64,000 bases of DNA from an uncultured Campylobacter sp. (GTDB taxonomy: Bacteria > Campylobacterota > Campylobacteria > Campylobacterales > Campylobacteraceae). Shown here piece by piece: positions 20,701 to 28,004 of the stretch (position 1 is its first letter; each line of letters opens with the position of its first letter). The translations under genes and the position numbers were made by a program. The stretch covers positions 1 through 64,000 of the forward strand of contig NZ_CALLWC010000010.1 of NCBI RefSeq assembly GCF_938015785.1. Reading direction: 5' to 3'. The notes under the pieces are model-generated. The model did no database searches. It saw only the letters and a program-made list of their open reading frames with translations, and was not told the origin of the DNA.

Positions 20701-23700
20701 TATACTGTTTTTAAGCTCATCCAGCTTCTTTTGTATAATATTATCCCAGATATCCTTCTTTTGTTCCGCAGTCAGGCTTTTATTGCACCAATCAAAATCT
20801 TCATTGGCTTCACAATACCCGTATTGCTTCTTAAGCTCCCATTTTTTAAGCTCTAAATAGTAAGCCTTAGGATCCTCGCTGTTTAAGTCCTTATCTTTTA
20901 TATACTTATCTAAATCGGATCTCGAAGTAGCTTGCTCGTCAGGACGATAACTAAGCATAAACGTAAGACCTTGATACGCATCACCTATCTCTATATTATT
21001 TAGAGCCAAAATGCTCTTATTTTTAAAATCTAATTCCTTATCTACAGAATAGGAATCACCATTTAGCTTAAACGGAATTTTTAAGGTATCAGTTACTGAT
21101 CGGCATGCATAAACTACGCTATTTTTCTTATCATCCTCGCTGACTTTATCTGAGGTAGTAGCGGCATTTTTAGCTCTTATAACAGATAAATACAATTTTC
21201 CTCCCAAGCCAAATTTCTCAAGCTTTCTATCCTTGCTACCGATATATACGAGCTTACCTGTATTAGGATCTTTTTTAAAGTAAGGAGAATTCGCAGCCGC
21301 ACCGATATAATCTGTACATTTACCGGTTTTATCGTCATAAGACTTACAATATTGGCTCTCGTAATCTGGTCTAAAGATGAGTTTTGTATCAAAAGGCTTA
21401 TCGGAGATTTGAGTATATAGCCTATCATCGTCGTCGCTATTACTAAAATTCTTATTTACTACTTGCAAACCACTTAGCGGCTGGATATCAACACTTTTAG
21501 AAACCTTCGTTGCATCGCATAGCTCAAGTTCAGAGGCACTATCCATATCTAGGACGACTCGCTGACCGCCGCCGATATCTAGACTCATCTTGTAGCTTAA
21601 TGTCACGGCAGGAGCTTGAAGAATTTTTGCACCGGTATTAACGGTAGCGTTAAACTCACCATACGCCGCCTTACCTGGTCTCATTAGACCGCCCACCGGA
21701 GTAGTCGTGCCAGCTTTTATCTCTCCTGCACCCTCGCCGATATAGAATTTTAAGACATTATTATCTAGCGTCGTAAATTGCCTATCATTATAGATAGGAT
21801 CCGTAACATTTGGGGTGCCGCCATTTATGACATCTTTCATCGTCTTATATGCACCCTTTTGACCATCGCGTAGATAGACCAGTTTCTCTGCAGCCGCTGC
21901 AGGTATGGTATTTGTAGTGGTAGTGATAGGATCGTTTATGGCTAGTTCATTATTTATAGTAGAACTATCTTTGGTATAGGCAGCGCCTGCCTGAGCAAAA
22001 TCGATTGACACTACTGCACCTACAGCATCCTCGCTATTACCACCATTTAGTCTGTTTTCGAATTTCATTCTATAGTAGATATGCTCGCCCGCAACTACTG
22101 GATTTTTGATCTGCTCTGGCTTATTGTCGTCAATCTCAGTCTTACTATATCTGCTACCGATAACTTTGCCATTCTGCGGATCTTCATCTTTAGTTCTAAA
22201 GAATTTTACCCAGTTAGCGGCATTATATACCTCATACTGATAGCATAGTTGAGGAACATACAGATCTACTGATATTGCTATCATACTTATAAAGTTTTGA
22301 TCGGATTGGTTGTTTGTTGAGTTATACGTACCACCCAGTTCCAACTTTATACTTGATTGCCCGTAGCCCATTTTATCGCTTATATCAAATTCATCTAAAT
22401 CCACGGCGGCTGCCTGATCCGCTCCCTCGTAATGCTTACCTCTTAGGATTTCCGGTATCGCAGCATATCCACCATTTTCGCTTCTTAGCCTCATAATGGT
22501 ACCGCCGAATATATTAGAATACCATTCGCTTCCGATTTGAGCCAATGCGTTTATTCCATTAGACCAAGCGGCATTAGGAGTATATAAAGTATCCATTTTA
22601 CCGCCCGCTTTTTTATTCTCTACTCTAAAAAATTCCTTCGTCTTATCATTGCCGCTCATTTCAGGTCCAAGTTTCGCCTCGCCACCAAAACCTAAAAAAC
22701 TAAGCTTAGCATTAACGCGACCGCTCCTAGGAGTGTAAAAGCCTTTTAACTCGGCTTTTACGTTTATAGATTCATTTGCGCCTGCCCAAGGTGTAATAGC
22801 TATAAAATCACCATATACGGTTACGTTTTTAGGCTTGTAATAATCGTTTTTAAATTTTGCAGCCTCTGCGTAAGTAAACGGTTTCGCTACACCTACAGGA
22901 TTAGCAGGGCTTTGTAAATCTGCCATTAGCTTATTTCTAGAGTCCAAGGTCTTATCATATACTATGATTACACCCCAGCCACCCCACATACCAAGTCGAA
23001 TATTTTTTAGCTCACCGTTAATAAGTGCCGCGCCAGCATTGTCCCTACCATCGCTGGCTACTATGTTTCCTACGGTAAAATCTATACTATCAGAGTAATC
23101 AACAAAGTTTGCCTTCACTTTATCCGTAATATCTGCAAAGCAGCCGTATTCCAAACGCATCTCTACCTTCCGAGGGTTAGGAAGATTTCTATAGCTAGCA
23201 TTCTCCCTATAGTTCCAGCCGGCTACGCCGTTACATCTATCCCTTGGGATATCTATAGGAGCGGTACTTGTTGCACTTTTTGAGCTTTTCATTCTAAGCT
23301 TAGCCCATTTATACCATTTCGCAAACTTAACTCCGTCGCCATTTCCTACGTATTTATCCCATCCCTCATTGATAAGCTCTCTTGCCTCTCTTACGTTACC
23401 TTGCCAATACAAAGCTGCAAAAACGATATCATCTTTAGTAATACCCTTAGGTAGTTTTAGAGTCGATTTGGAGCTATTTAGATAAAAGGCACCCGCCGAA
23501 GTATCTGGATCTTCTTTTAAATAATGACCGTTTGCGCCAGCTATAAAGTTTTTATCCACTCCTTTTGTAACTCCGTCCCAATCAAAACTAAGCACTGTAT
23601 TTCCAGCTACGGCATAGTCTCCAAATACATAGGTACCGGGACCACCAAATCTAACTACAGGGGTTTGATTTTTCCAATCTCGAATACCACTAAAATTCCA

Positions 23701-23922
23701 TGTTCCACAATGATTATGACCGGCGCCATCTCCACATTCACCGCTTGAATACCAATACCAATGCGGATCACTACTATTGATCACGCCACTATCAGGGTAT
23801 TCCCAAGGATCTATAACGGCGGGATTGATCTTAATATTGGGTCTATTATCCGCAAAGGCTCCCGCCACGAAACAAAACAACAGCGCCAAAATAGGCGCGA
23901 AGCTAAAACTCTTAACTTTCAT
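17722..23922 (-). CDS. Giant secreted protein, possible pilus-tip adhesin or pseudopilus cargo
   Basis: A 2066-residue protein with a clean Sec signal (MKVKSFSFAPILALLFCF, cleavage likely after AFA at residue 24). The first 560 or so mature residues have the pattern of secreted proteins with DUF3344/DUF11-like modules: IVFAALYWQGNV, then FADITDKVKANFVDYSD, then GGWGVIIVYDKTLDS. A DUF11-like block with YYRMKFENRLNGGN and VVSIDFAQAGAAYTKDSS follows at about 630-670. The rest is beta-rich with scattered Cys pairs and ends in a Ser/Thr/Asp/Gly-rich stretch and LGTGDIRDIYNQKTDW. I see no autotransporter barrel, sortase or type I RTX repeat. GGAGGG precedes the ATG. Three prepilin genes lie just upstream on the same strand (24752-27096), so I infer export or display by that machinery. 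By eye its codons are more AT-rich than those of its neighbours. Confidence 0.8.
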   Translation of the reverse strand: MKVKSFSFAPILALLFCFVAGAFADNRPNIKINPAVIDPWEYPDSGVINSSDPHWYWYSSGECGDGAGHNHCGTWNFSGIRDWKNQTPVVRFGGPGTYVFGDYAVAGNTVLSFDWDGVTKGVDKNFIAGANGHYLKEDPDTSAGAFYLNSSKSTLKLPKGITKDDIVFAALYWQGNVREARELINEGWDKYVGNGDGVKFAKWYKWAKLRMKSSKSATSTAPIDIPRDRCNGVAGWNYRENASYRNLPNPRKVEMRLEYGCFADITDKVKANFVDYSDSIDFTVGNIVASDGRDNAGAALINGELKNIRLGMWGGWGVIIVYDKTLDSRNKLMADLQSPANPVGVAKPFTYAEAAKFKNDYYKPKNVTVYGDFIAITPWAGANESINVKAELKGFYTPRSGRVNAKLSFLGFGGEAKLGPEMSGNDKTKEFFRVENKKAGGKMDTLYTPNAAWSNGINALAQIGSEWYSNIFGGTIMRLRSENGGYAAIPEILRGKHYEGADQAAAVDLDEFDISDKMGYGQSSIKLELGGTYNSTNNQSDQNFISMIAISVDLYVPQLCYQYEVYNAANWVKFFRTKDEDPQNGKVIGSRYSKTEIDDNKPEQIKNPVVAGEHIYYRMKFENRLNGGNSEDAVGAVVSIDFAQAGAAYTKDSSTINNELAINDPITTTTNTIPAAAAEKLVYLRDGQKGAYKTMKDVINGGTPNVTDPIYNDRQFTTLDNNVLKFYIGEGAGEIKAGTTTPVGGLMRPGKAAYGEFNATVNTGAKILQAPAVTLSYKMSLDIGGGQRVVLDMDSASELELCDATKVSKSVDIQPLSGLQVVNKNFSNSDDDDRLYTQISDKPFDTKLIFRPDYESQYCKSYDDKTGKCTDYIGAAANSPYFKKDPNTGKLVYIGSKDRKLEKFGLGGKLYLSVIRAKNAATTSDKVSEDDKKNSVVYACRSVTDTLKIPFKLNGDSYSVDKELDFKNKSILALNNIEIGDAYQGLTFMLSYRPDEQATSRSDLDKYIKDKDLNSEDPKAYYLELKKWELKKQYGYCEANEDFDWCNKSLTAEQKKDIWDNIIQKKLDELKNSIDVASNEFGIKMSKDGSFHICGSDNFVLRPAYFKVDTDALNNSGKYSKIVDTTASGDITKKGVSTDVYNPAELRVGGDYEQNADILAHVISARSYSDNGVPNYTARIGGDLGNQRYHLRKSYGTDSDDTQDISTKIRGIQTYLRPFISNECAANVDTQSYYVDRKTATTTLKRGVKQDGCYGGTAVEYSGAKYNAQTGKYEIDPEAIKKGSFGKSDDVSCVLNGTSSKFDASYRRVWDKNAVSLWADFNARDIVETGGVAKFSGKGNSQGAYLMTQSRKASVDKDKENAVIYTEGLGANADKIFNYYNVGDVLVSVYDNSWTDAYSDQTYSKKWKSAKCIINSSNNTPDAKGMVGCDVGMRLVANKDKAINDNIVLRYKPDRIRVSLVSLDNGITSGVGDNNITGGTSAYTYFNDPYIENNVVVYPGENPAQNLAVTRQISQLAKLKVNAVAYLSDKVYKDVIATLYDGYKQDVGGAPQAVCGFSSDLDFALNFGFDCASNSADGRCSTATANRTGGDTNYVPYPNRPTVVYNIPGGTQFFARNSNDCLGPTGYDSRCYTYNARTLSSTVTGGWEEAASAADTGYGLPIPLGIALNYYSDASLIGGLINRPKGGTGINYDSKSTDFRILAQGFREGQTPGSTVYFNFARMHKTPSTPVLIYASDFNIGNGTISIAENFWPSKFDKSYNAISDTTSEQYKKDDIKLSQENFDTFITRKVSETGAASKAAYIAAANSNSKTYATGKTVIDYSDNVGTYALFVYGTSYDKSLGSRVYQATTRTGVTVPIYTQIYCGRTDRCANMPAPSAELAYEAPSSNIFTVLAAQDHSLTDFTKFVVNTRATLNNIGAEFVSAYTSFTPTGVTVRRGNVVSGGKEDITIQATVPGQARIRIETNPWLIHTPADNQRTMFTVPPTTGAYSSRFPGVPQYFNPLTVNVRAVRPTVWGGEGQVKSGTEDDVGSFAGGSTSDNSTSDTSTKKLGTGDIRDIYNQKTDW

Positions 23923-24147
23923 GATACTACCCTCCGGTCAATAACATAATTTTTAACTACTATTTTACATTTTTTTTGCTTAAATTTAATATGGATATAG
24001 AACAAATATAAATAAATTTTAAAGAATTTCTAAAAAAAGATTTTATAAGATGTGGTTTTATTTATCTTGAGCTACATTAAAAAATAATATAACAACAAAT
24101 AAACAACGACTCTCAAACAATAAAAGGCGCGAGAATTCCGCGTCTTC

Positions 24148-24200
24148 AAAATTCTAAAATTCTAAAATTCTAAAATTCTAAAATTCTAAAATTCTAAAAT
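24148..24200. repeat. Tandem 8-base repeat at the 3' end of hpf
   Basis: Six complete copies and part of a seventh of AAAATTCT run head to tail. The array reaches into the last codons of hpf and supplies its stop codon (TAG read on the minus strand at 24194-24196). Copy-number change would mainly alter the 3' untranslated DNA, since the stop lies in the first unit read by the ribosome. Confidence 0.95.
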
Positions 24201-24736
24201 AAGCCGAATTTACCATCTTTACGCTTGTAAAGCACACGCATTTTAGCATCCATATCGTTAAAGACCAAGAACTGATCGGTACTTTCTTTAAGCTTATTTA
24301 GCGCCTCATCAATCTCTAGCGGTTTATAAAGCTCTAGCTCGGTAGGGACGATTTCATCAACCTCGTCGTTTAAATTTGGCTCATTAGCACCGATTGCATT
24401 ATCTACGGCGTTTTGTTTCATTTCGTCGCGATTTTTGTGAGAATTTACCTTATCGTGGTATCTGCGAAGCACTTTTGAGGCGCGCTCGACGATGAGATCG
24501 ACGGCAGCGTAGAGATCTTTATCTTTTTGACGCACGACTATAGTGTCTTGATGCGCTAAATTTAATGAGAAATCCACCACAAAGCCCTTTTTGCCTTGCT
24601 TCTCGTCGGCAGAAATTACACAACGCCCCGAGATGATGTCGAGATTATATTTTTCTAGCGTCTCAAATGCGTTTTCGACATAATTTTTGATAGCTTCCGT
24701 TAGCTCAAACTGCTTACCTACGATATTTAAATTCAT
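24194..24736 (-). CDS. hpf: Ribosome hibernation promoting factor, long form
   Basis: The 180-residue protein has an N-terminal HPF/RaiA domain (MNLNIVGKQFELTEAIKNYV to about residue 100), a linker, and a C-terminal dimerisation domain with KPLEIDEALNKLKESTDQFLVFND (about 143-166) and VLYKRKDGKFGLF at the end. Long-form HPF pairs 70S ribosomes into inactive 100S dimers in stationary phase or stress. GGAGAGGCG precedes the ATG. It starts 15 bases past the prepilin gene at 24752, so it may be cotranscribed with the pilins despite the unrelated role. Confidence 0.93.
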   Translation of the reverse strand: MNLNIVGKQFELTEAIKNYVENAFETLEKYNLDIISGRCVISADEKQGKKGFVVDFSLNLAHQDTIVVRQKDKDLYAAVDLIVERASKVLRRYHDKVNSHKNRDEMKQNAVDNAIGANEPNLNDEVDEIVPTELELYKPLEIDEALNKLKESTDQFLVFNDMDAKMRVLYKRKDGKFGLF

Positions 24737-24751
24737 CGCCTCTCCTTTACA

Positions 24752-25285
24752 TTATGGTTTTTGAATAGTGCGCCTGTGATACGTAATCTGCGGTCTGCCC
24801 ATAACTTCTACGTTAGATCTCACTACTACGTCTACAAGCGCAGCATGACTTAGAATTCTGCCTACACTACCATTTGCAAGTGTTTCGGACGAGCCTTGCC
24901 CAAAATTACTATAAGCTACGGTATGATTACCGGGTGCACCTAGCTGTCTATCAAAATATCCGAATGTTACGGTGATGTCAAACATCTTTTGAGCTGGATC
25001 ATTTGACGGATACTCAAGAGTAATCGTATTTAACGTAGGATAGGTCGCAGCCGTAGCGCCTCCTGCCCTAAGCTCGGTAGTTAGATACTGGTGCTTTTGC
25101 ATAGCAAGGACTGCCAGCTCCGTAGCACTCTGCGCTAGCAGTAGCGCCTGCTCTCTGCCTTGGATATTATTGACGTCGCGAGCCGTCATAGACGCGATAG
25201 ATAGCGCCGTAATCGCGGTAGTCGCTACAATGATGATAAAAAATATGGCTGCTACTAGAGCAAAGCCTTTTTGCATAGTTTTCAT
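24752..25285 (-). CDS. PilX/GspK-like minor prepilin lacking Glu5
   Basis: A 177-residue protein starting MKTMQKGFALVAAIFF. The short positive leader ends in Gly before FALVAAIFFIIIVATTAITAL, a class III (prepilin peptidase) signal and hydrophobic helix. Position 5 of the mature protein is Ala, not the usual Glu, as in GspK-type tip pseudopilins. The helix continues into ASMTARDVNNIQGREQALLLAQSA, typical of PilX/GspK. Its ATG overlaps the TAA of the upstream prepilin gene by one base (TAATG), so the two are translationally coupled. Likely role: a tip component of a type IV pilus or type II pseudopilus. Confidence 0.82.
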   Translation of the reverse strand: MKTMQKGFALVAAIFFIIIVATTAITALSIASMTARDVNNIQGREQALLLAQSATELAVLAMQKHQYLTTELRAGGATAATYPTLNTITLEYPSNDPAQKMFDITVTFGYFDRQLGAPGNHTVAYSNFGQGSSETLANGSVGRILSHAALVDVVVRSNVEVMGRPQITYHRRTIQKP

Positions 25286-26343
25286 TAGTACACCACCTGT
25301 GCTTTACAAACGTTTAGATCCAACTCCGCCGGATCGAAATTTCTGCCGTCGTCTCTCATACATAGTTTAAGCGCAACGGCGCCGTTATCGTCCTTAAACC
25401 TAAATAAGCTCACATCCTCTGCTAGTAACGAGCTACTAGCAGTGTCATATGAGTGCGCATCGCCTGCGACAGTGCTCCATGGGCGATAGTTATATTTCAA
25501 GAGCAGATTAAAATTCTTACTCAAATTGCCCGCATTGTCTTTCGTATATGTTACTACCTGATCGGGAACGATCGCGTAAGCGCTATGTGCTATATAGTAC
25601 TGCTCAGAAAATTCCTGTGAGTTGGCATTATTTGGATTGAACGGATATTGGTTGATAGCGATAGTTTCACCTTGTATACTACCGCTACCCGCAGCACTAG
25701 GAGTGCCTACGGCGATTAGCACGCGGTTTCTGCCGTCTGCCCAAACAGCCCTATCGTAGCCGAAGCCTATGCCTACGCTAGTAGGCGAAGCATCATTAGT
25801 AACAGCTCTAAATATAACGGCGACCTGAGTATTATTAGATGGAGTATTGTAAGCAGTAGCCCTTAAATTTCCAACTATCCTAGCTACTTGCGGAAAATCA
25901 CTACCCAAGGATACCATATTAAATGCAGCCCTAGTATCTGCGATATATCCGGCATTATTTGTATCAGCCGTCCATGTGCTATCTCGGAGTTGAGACATTG
26001 ACATAAAGCCGCTCCAGCCAGGATTTCTCTGATTTATATTTCTAGTCTCTACGCTTTGTCCGATCCACTCTAATATATCAAATCTCGGATCGGTAAGATC
26101 GCTAATCGGCACAAAATCATTTACGGCAAGATCTCTACCTATGGTAGAGCTTTTTATTCTATCTTCTAAACGATTTGTGATTAGCATCATCGCATTTTGC
26201 GTTCTGGCTTCCAGCTGATTTACCGCACGTACATGCACGTAAGATTTATAGATCTTGGTGTATAGATCAGCGCCAAACATTGAGATGATCCCTAGCACTA
26301 CGATAACAAACACAAGCTCTATAAGGGTGAAACCTCTTTTCAT
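25285..26343 (-). CDS. PilW/GspJ-like minor prepilin
   Basis: A 352-residue protein with prepilin signal MKRGFTLIELVFVIVVLGII: short basic leader, Gly at the cleavage site, FTLIE with Glu at mature position 5, and a hydrophobic helix to about residue 30. The rest is a globular domain with a pair of Cys near the C-terminus (LCMRDDGRN and NVCKAQVVY), where a disulfide is plausible. Size and order between a GspH/PilV-like gene and a GspK/PilX-like gene fit PilW or GspJ. It is the middle gene of a tight three-gene set. Confidence 0.82.
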   Translation of the reverse strand: MKRGFTLIELVFVIVVLGIISMFGADLYTKIYKSYVHVRAVNQLEARTQNAMMLITNRLEDRIKSSTIGRDLAVNDFVPISDLTDPRFDILEWIGQSVETRNINQRNPGWSGFMSMSQLRDSTWTADTNNAGYIADTRAAFNMVSLGSDFPQVARIVGNLRATAYNTPSNNTQVAVIFRAVTNDASPTSVGIGFGYDRAVWADGRNRVLIAVGTPSAAGSGSIQGETIAINQYPFNPNNANSQEFSEQYYIAHSAYAIVPDQVVTYTKDNAGNLSKNFNLLLKYNYRPWSTVAGDAHSYDTASSSLLAEDVSLFRFKDDNGAVALKLCMRDDGRNFDPAELDLNVCKAQVVY

Positions 26344-26355
26344 CTCGCGCTCCTA

Positions 26356-27096
26356 TTAGTTATGTAGTCTAGTGACGGTTGTCTGAACGCCGACGCCGAT
26401 ATTAGATAAAAATGCCTTTAAAACAACTGATTTAGCAGTACCATCTTTAGCTACGGCGTCGTTTAGATCCGTAGCGGCAACACTAACCATCTTGATATTA
26501 GTAGGGGCAGCGGACTCGTCGTTAGGTAGATCTCTAAGAACACCTCTTATATCGGTACCCGTAGCATACTCCGCCGCGCTAAAAGGCTCTGCTACATAAT
26601 CTACATCGACATTAATCCTAGTATTGAGGATAAAATCACCTCTACTGCTAGAGCCCACCAAATTACCGACTGTTATATCGGTCGTGAACTGGTCGAAATC
26701 GTCGATATCGTTATAACGACCGCCACCAAAAGAAATTCCATTTCTACCGAATTGTCTTTTTGTAGCTGGAGCTTGAGCGCTAATTCCGCGCCTACTAGCT
26801 TCATTTAAAATTCCGGGTCTAACTTCGGGAGCGCCGTCAGCGGGCGGATTTACCGTTAAAATTCTATCCATGCAGCTCGCATCACCTCCGCAGCTAGCAT
26901 CTGCTGCGTATGCGCTATCCCATTGCGCCTTAGACACACGCGACATAAAAGCTTTAGCGTTATATACGAGCTCCTCTTTGATCGCAAGGGCATTTAGCTC
27001 GGTCGTCTGCGCGACGATACGCGGGATCGCCATCGTCGTGATCGCCAAAATCACGATGGTAAAGATCAGCTCAATTAGAGTAAAACCTTTTTTCAT
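26356..27096 (-). CDS. Type IV pilin/pseudopilin-like protein
   Basis: I place the start at 27096, where AGAAAGGATG precedes the ATG and the protein opens MKKGFTLIELIFTIVILAIT, a textbook prepilin signal with Glu5; the frame extending to 27138 adds a leader that would spoil it. The 246-residue product has a Cys pair near residues 73-79 (ASCGGDASC) and a beta-rich C-terminus ending VGVQTTVTRLHN. It heads the prepilin set and stops 12 bases before the next gene. Likely role: a minor pilin or pseudopilin initiating fibre assembly. Machinery genes (ATPase, secretin, prepilin peptidase) are not in the window. Confidence 0.85.
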   Translation of the reverse strand: MKKGFTLIELIFTIVILAITTMAIPRIVAQTTELNALAIKEELVYNAKAFMSRVSKAQWDSAYAADASCGGDASCMDRILTVNPPADGAPEVRPGILNEASRRGISAQAPATKRQFGRNGISFGGGRYNDIDDFDQFTTDITVGNLVGSSSRGDFILNTRINVDVDYVAEPFSAAEYATGTDIRGVLRDLPNDESAAPTNIKMVSVAATDLNDAVAKDGTAKSVVLKAFLSNIGVGVQTTVTRLHN

Positions 27097-27348
27097 CTTA
27101 CATCCTTTCTTTAAAATTCTGAAATTACGGAAACGCAAACTTACTCTGCGTTATCGGCGCTAATTATACTATTGTTAAACTTAAATTTAGAATTTATCGC
27201 GTAAATTTTTTCGGTTTACAAAGATTTTTAAACCCGAACGCATAAAAATTTTAAAGAAATTCCATTTTTAAATTTGGACGCGGAATTTAAGCTTGCATTT
27301 ACTCAAAGACTATAAAATTACGAGCTAAATAAATTCCAAGGATTTTTT

Positions 27349-27996
27349 ATGACAAATCTAAGTAAAATTCTATCCGCTCTCCTATTTATCGCGTTTATCG
27401 GCGGCTGCAGTGGCAAAGGCGACGGCGAGCTTTTTAATCTAAGCCCCGAGGCATGGTATTCTAAAATTTTAGAAGATATCAACAACGCAAATATGGAGGA
27501 TGCCGAGAAGCACTACACTAGCTTTTCTAGCGAACACATCGCCTCTCCGCTGCTTGAGGAGATGACACTCATTATGGCGTGGGCTTTTGTGGAGGATGAA
27601 AACTACGAGAAAGCAAACAAATACCTAGACGAATATATCCGTCTCTACGGCACGACGCAAAAGATCGAATACGCAAGATTTCTAAAAATTAGAGCAAATT
27701 TCGATTCCTTTAGCCGCCCAAATCGCAACCAAAAGCTAATGCTAAACAGCATCGACGAAATTCGAAAATTTATAGCTGAATATCCACAGAGCGAGTATCG
27801 TCCGCTACTTGAGACGATGCTAACGAAGCTCAGACTTGCCGAGCATCAGCTAAATATCGACATCAAGGATCTTTACCAGCGCACCGACCGCGAAAGTTCT
27901 GCCAAAATTTACGAGCAACGCATCGAGGAATCCCCGCTAAACGGCACCGACGTCATCAAACCACGCTCGCCTTGGTATCGCGCGATTTTTGAGTAG
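27349..27996 (+). CDS. bamD: Outer membrane protein assembly factor BamD
   Basis: BamD is the essential lipoprotein partner of BamA that helps insert beta-barrel proteins. The 215-residue protein begins [20 protein letters not shown] with the lipobox at IGGC (Cys20), followed by helical TPR-like repeats: [29 protein letters not shown], and [12 protein letters not shown]. The length is slightly below the roughly 240 of E. coli but normal for this group. AAGGA precedes the ATG and a TATAAA -10 lies at 27311-27316. lon follows eight bases after the stop, so they form an operon, as I recall in C. jejuni. Confidence 0.92.
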   Translation: MTNLSKILSALLFIAFIGGCSGKGDGELFNLSPEAWYSKILEDINNANMEDAEKHYTSFSSEHIASPLLEEMTLIMAWAFVEDENYEKANKYLDEYIRLYGTTQKIEYARFLKIRANFDSFSRPNRNQKLMLNSIDEIRKFIAEYPQSEYRPLLETMLTKLRLAEHQLNIDIKDLYQRTDRESSAKIYEQRIEESPLNGTDVIKPRSPWYRAIFE

Positions 27997-28004
27997 GAGG
28001 AGCG

